Part shown: piece after piece, positions 1 through 13,900 of the stretch | Numbering within the stretch: position 1 is the stretch's first letter | How the letters are laid out: every line of letters starts with the position of its first letter | Origin: Aldrovandia affinis | Lineage: Eukaryota > Chordata > Actinopteri > Notacanthiformes > Halosauridae | Length of the DNA: 64,000 nucleotides | Direction: 5' to 3' | NCBI GenBank assembly: GCA_029706075.1 | Contig: JAINUG010000070.1 | Coordinates: 1,411,500 to 1,475,499, forward strand | The notes under the pieces: model-generated | What the model was told of the DNA's origin: nothing | Databases searched by the model: none | Seen by the model: the letters and a program-made list of their open reading frames with translations, nothing else | Program-made: the position numbers and the translations under genes

Positions 1-1991
1 ATTTACTTTGATGAGATAAATGTTCAGTCCAAAGAAAATATGTCCTGAAAATCCACAACCAATAATGTTTTGTTCAGGAGTTGTTACCAATGTGTAGCTA
101 TTATAAATGCAACACAGTCTCCCAGGCTAATCAAGAGCACAGCAAAGCCCAGTGCTTTGCATTAAGTGGATACTGCAAAAATGCTGTCCGCCATTTTTAG
201 GAGCTCCAAACGTTTAGCCGTAATCCACTTGGAGCAGAACACTGAGCCAAATTTCACAGTCCAAGAAAAGCCAACACCACCAATATACCTGTTACTGTAT
301 CATGTTTTTAATAGAAATGCTATACAAGTACTAATTAGCACAAAAAAAAAAGTGCAGAGACAAACCCTCTTAAGCAATAATACACAACACCTGTAACAGG
401 AGTTCAATAAAATAAGTTCCATATTTTACTACAGCCCAGCTCCTGGTATAAATTACCTTCTGACAATCGAGGTACCAGCAGCCAGGAATCCAGGTTATAC
501 CGGTCTGTGTACAGATCGTGGACAGATTTGATTGGTTAAGGATGCCTTTTCTTGCAAGTGTGCTAATTTGCATGTACGGTTTAACAAACGATTATTATAC
601 AATATTTTCTTAAGACCAAGATATCTTACAATGTAACAGTAGTTTTTTTTTATTATTATTATTATTATTTTGGTACAAATATCACTGAAACAAAAACATC
701 GGTTAGGAATCTTTATGGTGATTTCTTACAGAAAAAGGTACCTGAGCCAGATATATATATATATATATATGGCCAGGAGAGAGAAAGAACTCACTCTTGT
801 CTCCAGACCTGGAAAAAGAGCTTTCAAAATTACTCAGACATTAATAACCATTTTACCCAGAATGCATGGTGCAGATAGTAAATGCAAGTAAAATAAGACA
901 AAAACATTCTACCCTTGACCTCACCCCCAAACTCCTCACCCCAGAGAGATGAAATTCAGGTTCATGTGCGCTGAGTTTTTTTTTTCCTCTTTTTTTTTTT
1001 TTTTTAATACAAAAACAAAAATACTACTTTTCAAATCAAAGACAATATTTTAAATTAAAGCATAATACATCTGTAAAAAATATCAAAAACAACAACAAAA
1101 TAAAACACAACAAAAAGTTTTTTTTGTTTTTCTGCACACATTTGTAACACAAAAAAGGTGGGTCAGTCATGTTCTTAAACATGGAAGGCCGGTAAACAGC
1201 ACCCCCGATGAGTTAAACGTGTGGAGCCTGGAGACTAGTACACAGAAAAATGTCATCAGTAAGGAAGATACTGGCTTTACCCTGTGTGCCCGTTTCCTGT
1301 CCAGCAAATTCGACCAATCAAAACAACTTCTCATAAAATCAGGTCAGTGCTTAGAACACAGAAAGGGCCCACTTCTTCTCAAAACTCAATCATTTTCAAC
1401 AATCAAAGTGAGTGCGAATAAAAGCCAAGTACCTGAGTATAAAGTACGGTGGCGGGTTACAGTAGAACTCAGTGTTATGATGCAATGTTTGCTTCCGTAG
1501 TGGACTTCACAGTGCATATAGTTTCAGTACAAAGATGAAGCCTTGTCTTTGTTGTTGAGATGTTCAGTCCCTTACAATTAAATGATTGGATTTGGATTGT
1601 ATCCGGGCTTTGGAGTTTTTGGGTCCAAGCATGCCTAAATCAATGTTATTGCACAACACATGACCACCTGGAAAGAAAAAGGAAGATTCTAAAAAAAATT
1701 AAAGAAGAGAAAACACACAAAAAATATTTAAAATAAGAATTCTCTCACTACAAAACCTCTCCACCTACTGCATAACTACCATATATCAAAACAATCCACG
1801 TCGGCTGCTTCACACGTTCTTGTACTTTTTACACAACCGGCTTAAACATGCATCCAACGGCCCTTTGGGAAATGCAGTGCAGGAAGTCAGTTTCCCCAGT
1901 CAAAGGTTAAAGTTCAAAGACTGAATGATTAAAAAGTGCTTATGTACTCAGTAGGACATTTTTCTTCTAGGGAGTATTAAAAAGCTGAACA
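1..1991 (-). other. UBE2W: probable UBE2W 3'UTR and downstream flank
   Basis: No credible coding region is visible. The stretch lies directly downstream of the UBE2W stop codon (minus strand) and is AT-rich, with A/T homopolymers around 975-1010 and 1075-1125, an (ATT)n tract near 650-671 and a (TA)n tract near 750-769. The human UBE2W 3'UTR is long, so most of this may be transcribed 3'UTR, but I cannot place the cleavage site. A splice-acceptor-like CTTTCCAG on the minus strand near 1671 was considered for a terminal exon and rejected in favour of the micro-exon at 1992-2005. Confidence 0.45.
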
Positions 1992-4900
1992 TTAACATGT
2001 ATCATCTGGAAAAAAAAGACAGAAACATAATGTAAGGTACATGTCAAATAACAATGAATTCCAGACAGCAAATTATACAATTTTTAATAAATGATAAAAA
2101 GGAATCTTATTGCTTTAATTAGCGTAAGTCTTCATCTGCAGTTGTTTCCACTGCTCAATCAATAAGTGAGGCAGTGGACATGCTTAATCAACGCAATCAC
2201 AACATTTTTCCTACGTCCTGGTTCTTGTTCTTCTTGCAGTGGTTATGATATGCATTATATGTACATATCTTGCTGTGATCAGGGTTTAAGTGGCTCCAGA
2301 TAAGAGTGCCAGCAAAATGAATTAACTAATGTAATAATAATAGTAATAATAATAATAATCATATCAACACATAGGATACATACAGCAGCATGGGCCGCAC
2401 TTTTTTAAACAATATTCAACAGTAAAGGAAGAGAAAATCCCACTAACCGTGATACCACCATTTTGTTTTCTTTGGGTTCTTGTTGCACGTTCTTACATAG
2501 AAGGAGTTATCAGGAGGCCGCCGCTGTTGGAGAAATACCACACAGTTCAGCAGACACACAATGGTAGTGGGGAAAGAACTGGGTGAACATTCAACATTAC
2601 AGTGAGGAAAAACTACAACTGCAGCCAATACCAATAACACTTATTATTAATGCTATTTATTGTGAATGCAGTCCTTAAGGGTCATGTATTTCTTTATGGT
2701 ATGCTTTTCTAACATATTTCTATGGATTAGTCTACTGGACTTTCCGCCTCCTGTTTGCAGGTTCAAATCCTGGGAAGGTGCTGCTGTGCCCTACATTTCC
2801 TCAGCAAATATGCCACTGTACAATTTTTTTATTTATTTTTAAAGCCATGTAATTTGGCCAAGAAATGCTGCAACAAATGCATGCGTTAGCACCTCATTCT
2901 TCCTTCAAATGTGATATAATTACTATACAGGGTAGTGTTATGTTTTAACAGTGTTTGATTCCTACCTTTTCTTTGCAGCTGGACAGCATGCTGATAATGC
3001 TAAGACACACCGACTGTACCGAAAGGGCTGGTGACCAGTCCTCTGTTAAAATTGACAGACAGATGTGACCATTGCTATAAACATGAGGGTGAACAGGTAT
3101 ATTTTCACCGGTGAACATGACCTGAAACAAGAAAAAGAAGAATAAGTAAGTGACAGAGCAACAAGACTCATCTCACCCACAACACCATCTTTGTCCTCCC
3201 TTTCAAATGGATATCGGTGCAGTTCTGATGGCTTACAACCCACAACAGGCTTTTGAACAGTGTTGTGTGAGACAATAAAAATATAAAAATCTGGCCTCTG
3301 GCGTGGTCCAGTGGTTACAATGTCCAACGCTGGCCATGGAGACCGGGGTTCAATTCCCCGTCTCGCCAGAGTCGGCTCTGGCCGGGAGTGTCACCAGGGG
3401 CGGCAATTGGCTGTCCGCTCCAGGGAGGGGGGAGGGAAGCCGACATGACGTTCGCTGCGCATAAGAGTGGGTTACGGTCGACGGCTTGGCGAGTGCCATC
3501 TCGGAGGAGGCGTTATTTCGCCTTCGTCACTACCGGTCGCAGCAAACTCACATTACTAGGGGGGATTGACATTTGGCTACCAAATTGGGAGAAAATGGGA
3601 GAAAATCAGAAACAAAAAAAAAAAAAATATATATATAAAATCTGAGTATGGGAAGAAAAATACATTGAACTGAAGTGACTTCAACTGAACACCCATTTAA
3701 GCCAGGCTCTGGTGCCATATAAACACCTACCTACCCCTACCACCTATGCTCATCATCATTCAGGGCAGAGGAAGAACTTCATTTTAACAATATGCTTTGG
3801 TAATATGTAGTGGGTAAGAATGAATTATTTACCAGTGCATCTGAGCCAAACAGTTGACAAGCCTAGATGGGATGAATGGCCTGTTTTCGTCATTATGTAT
3901 TTTTTATGTTCTTAAACTTATTTGCCAGGGACTGAGCACCCCAGTAAGGTTTTTCACATCAGATTGATAGGAGCTCATAAAGCTTTGTTCCGCAGCAGGA
4001 AAAGCAGACTCTTGGGAAGAGGATTTCTTAATGGGGATGAAGGATCTAAAATGTGTAACAGGGCGGTGTGCCGTTCCACATAAACATTTAAGGTTTCATC
4101 TTAAGCGTCCTCTCAATCACAGGGAACCCAACAACACCAAGAGGAACAGTGTTTCCTCATATTTATGCCTGCGTGTCATCCATCTCCAAACGCTCCGGAC
4201 TTCATTTTACAGGTTTAACCATGTCACGCAAATGCTGTTGTGTTACTCAACTGTCTTGCTTTACTTCTTTAATTACACGTTAAGTTGAGGGAAGAGTTTT
4301 AGCTGTTAAGACCAACCACAATGTCACACGGCCTTTGGTATCCAGTTGAGGTTACCAAAAAAAAAAAAAAAGAAGGTAGGTCTAAAAGGTTCAATTCAAA
4401 CTTTGAGACATTGCCATTGTGCTCTTGGGATACAGGTAACTGCCAAGATAAAGGAAACACCAATATAATAGGGCGCTGGGCCACCACGACTACTCAGTGA
4501 CCACTCGTGCCCTGTGGATGGGGGCATTGTCATCCTGGAAGAAACCACTCACATTAGGAGAAAAATGCTTCACCATAGAATGAAGGTGATGAATGGCTTT
4601 GTATTCATTGGTGTTTACCTTGCCCTCTAAGGGGTTGCTTGGACATAAACCATGCTAGGAAAATGCACCCCATACTAACACAGAGCCATCAGTTAAACAA
4701 GCGCTTCCTATATTTTGGGCTTTACCAGTACTTGAGGTACTTAACCTCCAGTGTAAACGAATACAGTGTAAAATATATAGGGGCATCTATAAGGGTGCCT
4801 ACAAGGCTAATTAAAGTCACATGATCCGAGTTGTGAGCGATTCCACTTTGGTTACCCTCCTCCTAGCAGTATAACCATTTACATTGACAAACAACTATTT

Positions 4901-7900
4901 TTAAAAACAATTTTAACCTCAATTTCTCCAGTTAAAGCTGTGTTACACACAATTTTTCACAACAATCAGAGGCACAATGACGCACGTTTTTTTTGCTTTA
5001 ATTACCTGAGGCGAGTCGAAAGGATACCGACCACTGAATTTAAAAAGCAGCTGAAATTTCTCTCCTTCATAGAGTGTACCTGAGGCTCCTTCCATATCTA
5101 CTATCCACCTGGAAGAGGAAGAACGGGACAGATCAGCACATAGAATGTTAAAATAGTCAGTTTTTCAGTGATTCAAGTGCTCCTTTTGGGTTGCATTACA
5201 TCAGCCTACATTGTAACAAAGGGTGAGGAAGAGGGTGACCTCTAAACCACCTTGGGCTACATGAACTGGGGAGTCCTACAGCTGCCAGGGGAGGCAGGGG
5301 TGTCTGTGGCCAGATCAATCAGGCACCACAACCCCCCGCCCCTCCCCTTCAGCCACCAGCCACCAGCCACCACAGCCCTTAGCTTAAATAGAATGCCCCC
5401 CGTATCATTGGTTTCTACATCAACAATTTACCAGGTGCAGCCGAAACCCTGTAGAGCAAAATTTAATTGACCAAATTACATGAAGTCAAAATTCTCCATC
5501 GGCTTCAGAAATGCCACAGCCCAAAGTAGACGCCCCTGCCACGCTTCCTGCAAGACACGAATCATGATGCCTGGAGATCTGCATCCGGGCCTGCATCTAA
5601 ATTCAGCAGTTTTGCCAGCACCGATATATATTACAGTCGATCATGTCTTTTTCGCTTTGTATAGCTATTTTTACGCTGCATACAAAACTATAGCTTTGTC
5701 CTTCACCCGGGAAACAGAAAGATACCATATTACATCTATTGTGCAGGAAAGAAGGAGATTAATCAATGACCTGTGTCCGTTACAAAGCCTGTTTTACAAT
5801 TAAATCCATCTGCTGTATTTTAAACTTTTTGTTTTACAGTAAATGAGATGTTCTTCATTTCCAGTAACTGAGTTATGACTTATTTTCAAGGCTTGGTCTA
5901 AATATTTTTTTCCTTAATCAGACTTGTTGAAATCTTGTTGAAATGGGTTCATAATGTAATAATTTTGGGGGCAATTTCTGTGTAAAAACATTGCTCAACA
6001 TTCACGTCAGCTAAATGAAATGCATTTAAATTGCTATAGATTTCCTGATGATTGCTATTCAAAGGACATTTGACGTTGCACTATTATGAAGCAAATCAGA
6101 ACAGTGATTTGCATCCCTGAGCTGAATTTGCCTGCCAGTCAGAGTGCAATGCAGAGTGCAATAGCAGGCTTCTCTGGATAGCACAGCAGAGGAAAGAGTC
6201 CATGCACATGAGATACTACTTATTCAATATTGCATTATTTATTATTGGGACATTCCATTTTTCCCCAAAGCTCTGTGCTCAAAACGTCTGTGTGTGTGCT
6301 CTGACACTTTCAGAGTTGCAGGGTTCAGAAGACTGGCGATCACAAGTCTCCAATCTGATCCGTCGTCGCTCTTCAGAGTAAGGCCAGACAGGAAACCATA
6401 AGCGCCATAATCCTATTACATAATAATAACCATAATCCTATTACATGAGATTCAAACAGGCCGTCACTGCTATAAAGAGCCCATCTGACCCCAAACCAGG
6501 TCAATTGGATCATTTACAAAAAATATATATCTTTTTTTAAATTAGAATTGACAGTATTACTATTGAATCCGGATTACATTACGTTAAGGCTGCCATTTTT
6601 GTCCGAGTGCGATCGCGTTACAGTTATGCAATACTGCACTATGCGTAGCAGGGCAAAAAAACTGGGACATTATGAAGGACAGGCGGCACGGTGGTGCAGT
6701 GGATAGCACTGTCGCCTCACAGCAAGAAGGTCTCGGGTTCGACCCAGGCCGGGGCCTTTCTGTGCGGAGTTTGCATGTTCTCCCGTGTCCGCGTGGGTTT
6801 CCTCCGGGTACTCCGGTTTCTTCCCACAGTCCAAAGACATGCACGTTAGGCTAATTGGAGAGTCTAAATTGCCCGTAGGTATGAGTGTGTGAGTGAATGG
6901 TGTGTGTGCGCCCTGCGATGGATTGGCGACCTGTCCAGGGTGTATTCCTGCCTCTCGCCCGGAACGCATGCTGGGATAGGCTCCAGCCCCCCCCCGCGAC
7001 CCTGACCAGGAATAAGCGGCTTAGACAATGGATGGATGGATGGATGGATTATGAAGGACTTTTATCAAAGTATCTTAACGTTGATCCCAACATGACAGGA
7101 GTTACGTGGACATAAAGGTAAAAATCTTAATCCGTGCCATTTCTGCTCTGTAAAAAAAGCTAACTCCTGTCATGACACATACATGAAGCACAGGCGGACA
7201 ATCGGAGCTTGTCCCCCCCACCCCAATCCCAACCCACTGGAGGGGATCGAAACGATACTCTGCAGGGGGTATGATCACAGCAAACCCCATTTGGGCGTCT
7301 GCTCTGCTGAAACAATGCAGCGGAAACTAAGAAAAACTTGAATGCTGTCCAATGGCTGCGGCTCCTTTGCAGACTTTTTTTCCCTCTCTCCCCCTAGCAC
7401 CCTCTAGTGATCTCCAACATTTACTGCATGAGCTGATCATTCAGTTAGTGGAGTGAGGGGGGGACCCTATCACTCCCTAGTGACCGCTGTTCATTACTGC
7501 GTGAGCTGCAGATCGCCGTCTAGTGAGCGGCATCCGTTACTGTGTTAGGGAGGGACTCTACCATATCTGGGCGTTCTTCCTCCAATGGCAGTCCAAAAAA
7601 CATGCTTGTCGAGATCCAGACACCAAGGCACAAGACAAACTCCATTACTGACATTAAACAGCCCCAGGGTCAAAGGAGGACACCAGTCAAACCATTCAGT
7701 TGCGTGTGTCTTACATAATGAGGAGAACCTACAGGGAGGTGGTGTGACTTAATGGTTACGGAACAGGTCTTGTGACCAGAAGACTGCCTGTTTGATTGAG
7801 GTATTGCTGTCGGCATCCTCAAGCAAAGCTCTTTAGAAAACACAATGCTGCATACATGGGTATAATTAAAATGTGAACTGTGCAAGTCGCCAAAAGTGCT

Positions 7901-10900
7901 AGCATCTTAAAAGTACAAATAACTGAAGTGAAGTGGGATGAATTTAAAGAAGTAAAACATATCATGCAGTCAATAAACATAAGAGCATCACAATGGTGTA
8001 TTACAACAGAGTAACATAATGGAACAAAGTCATGTACTGCTGTAGGTAACTGTGTTATATTATTTTGCACATGTAATGGGGTAATGTAGTAGAATAATAC
8101 CTGTGCAATGGTGTCACGTACCAAACAATGTAACGGTCTAACAGAGTACTTACTGTGTAATGGTATTTTGTACACTCTTTTCATTCAAGGTCATTCCAGG
8201 GGGTGGATCATTCTGCAGTGCTAATAGTTCCTTCTGTAGCCTTTTCTGAAAATGAGAAAATAAAATGTATTTATGTGACAACGCCTGTACTTCCGTCTCC
8301 TGGGATCACAGCTCGTCTCATCACCCTGCAGGTCATCCATTGTACAGGACTATGTTTCATTGCTTTCAGGGAATGATGAATTCACAATCACGTACAGGGA
8401 TCATACATAAACTTGCGCTCCTGAATGGTGTACCTGGGAAAAGGCTGGTATACAATACTACCATGTTTTCCACAAGTGAAGGTGATACACTACTGGACAG
8501 CGGCAGAATGGGAGGAGTTGGAAGACACACAGGGATTTGTGTAATGTCTTACTACCCCAGGAATTACCACCCAGATTTCAGAGCCATGTAAAATGTCATT
8601 AAGGATCGAATCCAGGTTCAGAAGTTCAGGTTCAACCCACCACCCACAAAATATTTTATGACAGCTCCGAACTGTTAATGCACTGCTGAACAATTCTCCC
8701 CCCACGTCAACAATTTGTTTGTGTACGTATTCTCCCCCCCAAAAAAATGAATTCCTGACTACGTCACTGCCACAAACAGTTTCTATTACGTGGTTCTTAG
8801 CTTTGAATGAACACTCAAAACGCTGCCACTGTTTATTCAAATACATTCCTCATCCTCAAAAGGTGCTACTCAGCAAAGACTTAGAGGAGGAATTCAAACA
8901 TGTTTGATATTGGCCAGTGGCGTGGAGGGTGCTCGCCGGAGCAGTTCTCACCACGTGTTGGGGACGACACGCCAAACAAGTTTTAAGTTTTAAGCCTTAC
9001 AGACAAATTAGTCTAAAAACGGCTCCACTGGCGTAATATTTCGGCGGACACACGTGCTAGCATGCAGCCCTGCCGATTTTACAGACAACGTTGCCGTGAT
9101 AGGAAGGGCCTACAATTGTGAATGGATATTACAAACTGAGATGAACTGGTGGATGGTTGTGGTTTAATAAATTCTTGCCGCATATTTACCTCCTGATTCA
9201 GTCATCGCCGATGGAAAAAAACCATCAGAATTGTGTCTATAGATCATTTTAGATTGTTGGTTCATTATCTTATCCCCAGCATACAAGCATCCTGTGAGGT
9301 TCGTTGAGACATTCATATTTCCATGTTTTATATTCGTTATGATCTTTTAGACGGTCATGATATAGTCACGCTAGATGCCTCAATAGTTTTTGAGTCAATT
9401 AAAAATGAAAATGCCACAAACAACTGTCACTACTGCACGCAAAATTGGGCTCCCAGAGTCACCATGTCAGGACCACCAGTGCAGTCAGGGGGCCGGGAGC
9501 ACAGACATAGACCTTTCCAGGGTAACAGGGAATCTGCTGTGATATGATATCGCTAACTCTGTCCCGCCAGGGCTAGTGTGGGTTTCAGTCAGCGGGGTTT
9601 CTAGAGTTACCTCTGCATAATCCAGCCCTGGGTCAAGCACCCATCCGCTGCCAGGGGTCACCAGAGACCAGAGCTGGGGTTGATTCCATTTCAATTTAGG
9701 AAATTAATTCAAATTCAGTTCAATTGAATTACATTTCCCAAATTTAACTGGAATTGACCCAAACCCTGTGAGAGACAGATATCTCTCTCCTCTGACTGGC
9801 ACTGGCTCTTCCGTAGTACTGTGCAGCTGGTAGGGTGGAATATAGTCACTAGCTTGTGGGCGCTTGTATCAGAGGAGTCCACGTGCTTCAGCTGCAGTGG
9901 GTGGTATGGGTGTGGGTGTTGCAGTGGTGACTCGACCAGGTACAAACAGCAATTGGCAAGAAAAAATAAATGAAGAAAATTAGTTTAACTGTTTTATTTA
10001 TTTATTTATTTTTCAGAAACCATTTACTATGACATTTCACAGACACCATAGAATGAGCAGGGCCAAATTGAGAACACTGTGTGGACTAAACCACAGCACT
10101 GGCTGGTATAAAACACAATGTGGCTCACCTTTAGCCTATATGTGTGGCTCCTTTGGAATAAATTGTACATGTTTTGTGAAATTTTCTTTGTGGCACTTAA
10201 AATACAGGAACAGTCTCAATATATCACATTGTGTTCTTGGCCAACAGACTGAGCCATGAGCCTGGTCATAAGGACCATGCTAGTCGATCACAGAAAATCT
10301 GCGAAATCTCACATTTCTCATGCAATTTAGAGCCGCACTGGGAAGATAAAGTATCCTTCAGCTCAATTTAATATGTCTGCGTCCTCTGTCTTCAATTTCA
10401 CCTTATCAACGTGCAGGAATTTAATGTCACTGGTGGTGTGGTGTGGTGTGGTGCGGTGTTCTGGTTTTCTGAGCACTGAATGGCCAGTATGTGGGGTCTG
10501 CCCTATAGATTTTATGATGCATTTAAAAGATTTTAAAAAGAATGGGACTTCTCTTCCAAGTGGTAAGAGTTGTTTCAGTAAAGCACTGAGGATGTGAGTA
10601 AATTAAAACTGCAGGGAGGAGCACAGCCTATTTGTATTTTCACACATATTTGTAAAAATACAAATGTGTGCAATATCAAAGGCAAACCTATTCCTGAAAG
10701 TCAAACCATGCAGGCGACATTATTGTGTAAATACTGGGGCACAATGTCATCAATCGTTGGGGTTTTCCTACAAATAAGCCCCAGGGCTTGTGATATTAAA
10801 GTGTTATTACGCCAGATGGGACTGTTTGTATGCCTGAAACTATTCACCACATAGATCTTATAATACCCTCTGCCTTTTACAACCATGCAAATGTAGCTTT

Positions 10901-13900
10901 TAATAAATAGGCTACACATTCATTTTCTTGAACAGGTAGGCTAGTTTATTTTATAGACAATTTTGTTTGGCCCTACGACGTTAACTTGAGTGTTATGCAA
11001 GTTTGGTGCTCATCAAAAGGTTATCGTAGTTGTTAGGCACAATAATCATTAATTACTGTAATATGCATGTTAAACAATTATGTTTTTAAGAGTACAGCCT
11101 CATTTTTGTTTATTCATATCGGTTTAACAATGTATTTTTATATTTTTCCATCTATGTGCATTTCCTGTAAGGTTGGCTGTTCTGTGCCTCCATCTCATGT
11201 CATCTCATGTCATGTATGTAGTTGTTGTTTTCAGTCATTGTATGCATTGCTTTTAAACTATAACAATGTCATTTTATTGATTGATTGAACTATCAATGGC
11301 CATCAAGGGACTGGTGTTGGAAATTAGCTTCGGCTATATACGCATTTACAGTGCATCGGGCACTGCTTCTGTGCTTCTTTGTTCTTGTTACTTCTGTCCT
11401 ATCCCGTCGCCTATATGTCATGTTGCAAGTAGCATCCATTAAGAGTGTTGGCCAAATAAATACATTATTAAGGCAAGTCATTATTAACTAATTAAATAAG
11501 TAACAGTGCAAGAGCAGTGTGCTCTTTTAATGCACCAATACATCCAAAAACGTCATGGCAGGCCTACATTGACTACAGCCGCCAAGAGAGTGAGAGGAGG
11601 TGGGGACTGGAGGGCTTAGGCCTATACAACTGTTACTGTTACAGGATAACACGGCTCAGAACAACACAAAGGTCAGCATGTATACCAGAGAGAGGTTTAA
11701 AAGCAACCGTTTCACGACGACATCAGAGAGATTCAAACCAAAGGTGTAAAACTCGGTTGTCGAATATCTGCGAACGTTAAAGAGATTCTCAAAATATATA
11801 AATAATAGCACTGCAATTTAGCGCTGAATTAATTCAGCAAACAGTTGCCGAATGTCTGCCGCAATTATTGATCCATCATTAACAACAGCATAAAAGTATA
11901 ACAAAGAGTTGTGACTTGCCAACTTCCACACACTGTTGCCATTTCTTCCCTGTTAGCACTTTTGTGAGGTCTGCTGAACCACTTAACAATTAGGCTACAC
12001 AAAATGAAATCATTACAAAGGCATGGCCCTCAAAGTAGGAGTGTGGCCTACAACACTACGATACAATGTCTGCAAAGTTAGTGAAATCGCTTGGAAGATG
12101 TGAAATCGCTATCTTCACCATTACAGGTGAAAAAACCTCCACTGATTTAAAATCTAATAGTAGGTTATTCCAAATGTATAGAGGGAGCCGGCACTAAATC
12201 GTCGAGAAGCGCGAAGGTTGTCCCCAGAAAGTAGCGGGCAAGTTCCGTCTCGGGGGAGGCGGATCATCGCTGGCAATTAGCTTGACCCGGGGACGGGCAG
12301 CGAGTTCGTGGGGGAGAGCGAATCGAAAGAAATAGTGTATAATTGGCTACTAAATTGGGAGAAAACGGGGAAATAATAAGTTAATGTTTCCATTGAAGTT
12401 GCAGCTAAAAGGAAACTGTCGCCATAAGTTCACAAGTGTTTCATTATGAATCTTAATTCCTTGAGGTCATGACTACTAAGAACTCTAATTAGAAATGTGA
12501 ACTAATCAATGTTTATCGATCAAGTTAAAGTTAAATCCGAGAAGTGGGTATATTTCAGTGATTCCACCGTCATTTCTATGCCACGACTACAAAACAGGAC
12601 AAGAAGGGACATCAGATCCAATCAAGGGCATATCGATTACGCTTTTGGCACGAGAATGCACTCTCCTTATGTTTAGCCATCATATATCGTCTGCTTTTAC
12701 GCATTTTAAAGTTGAGAGTATAGTTTGCCCGCAACAACTGCGAAAAAATTCCAATCTCAATTCTAAGAATAATCTATCGTTGACAACGACGTTTTTGTAT
12801 ATTCTGTGCAATGTGCAAGCTTCAGTGCGGAAGTAGGCTACTGTACCCCTTTTCACGTAACCTCAGTAGGCTAGTGAACCTTGGATTCCAAGTTTTGACA
12901 TCGTGCACGAAACATTGATTTTCTTTTCAGTTACATTGTTTATTTTTGACTTAAAATATGTTGCTAGCTAGCTAGCGCTGACTTGCAAACTACGTACTAA
13001 CGTTACTTGGCTGTCTAGCTATCTGGCTAGCAAGCCACCTATGTTAACGTTATATAGAGTGAAATACAAACGGGATAGGAAACCCCGGTGCTGGGTTATA
13101 TTTAGTCAATATTAATCTGGTTTATAAACTGGAAAAATGTGTTCAGATAGCTAGTTGATGATGATAACGCCTGACTGGTATCAGAAAATAAGAAATTCGC
13201 TGAATTGTTTTGCTCAACAGATTTTTCAAACGCGTTCAGTCAGCTAGAATAACACTACAAAACCCGAGTGAAAAGTTAAACAGTTGTTTAATATATAGCA
13301 TAGGCATTACTGCGGATGATGCAAGGATTAGGTTCTCACCACTTTCGCCTTAATCATCACCAGAATACAATGACAGCGTTAGAGGGCATTGCCCCGAAGC
13401 CAGCTAATGTTAGCTACTAGCTTCCTTTCCGTTTTTGAATGCCACCACTCAACACGTCCACCTCAACTGACAACTAACCTCGATACCTAGCACTAGTGAG
13501 CAACTGTCCTAATGTATATAACGAGCTAGACATTAATATAGAACATTTTTATGCTGAACACTTGGATACTAGCTACTGCTTTCGCACCACTAAGAGCCAT
13601 GTTCACGAAGCCAGCTGGGTAAGCTTGCTTAGTCGGAGTTTAGCTAGCTTGCTAACGAGCTCAGCTGTTGGCTTGATCGACTTGTTTTGTTATGGTGGTA
13701 GGCTAGCTTGGTAGCTGCCTACATGTTTCGACTACGCTACAACCGTAGCAAACAAGACGGTCTGGTGTGATCTAGAGACCATTGCTAGCAGAGATTTCCC
13801 CGTGGGAATTCCTGTATAGCGAACTCCAGGTACTGCTATCGGCATCACCTGCGCACACAGACCGGACTGCCCTCATTTCAGCCTCCAGGCACCAAACTGT

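Noticed and set aside
1600-1680. Alternative terminal UBE2W exon behind a CTTTCCAG acceptor.
   Set aside because: It would add over 30 unrelated residues, while the nearer micro-exon gives the conserved ending.
2443-2640. UBE2W ending directly at the TAG after WWYHG.
   Set aside because: Splicing at GTTAGT to the 14-nt exon at 1992-2005 restores the conserved C-terminal DDTC and the exact 151-residue length.
3297-3370. A tRNA gene with a perfect 7-bp acceptor stem.
   Set aside because: The sequence continues into a SINE body that is repeated elsewhere in the window, so it is the tRNA-derived head of a retroposon.
6584-7115. Overlapping ORFs of 60-99 residues on both strands.
   Set aside because: They lie in the family B SINE and follow its GC-rich body.
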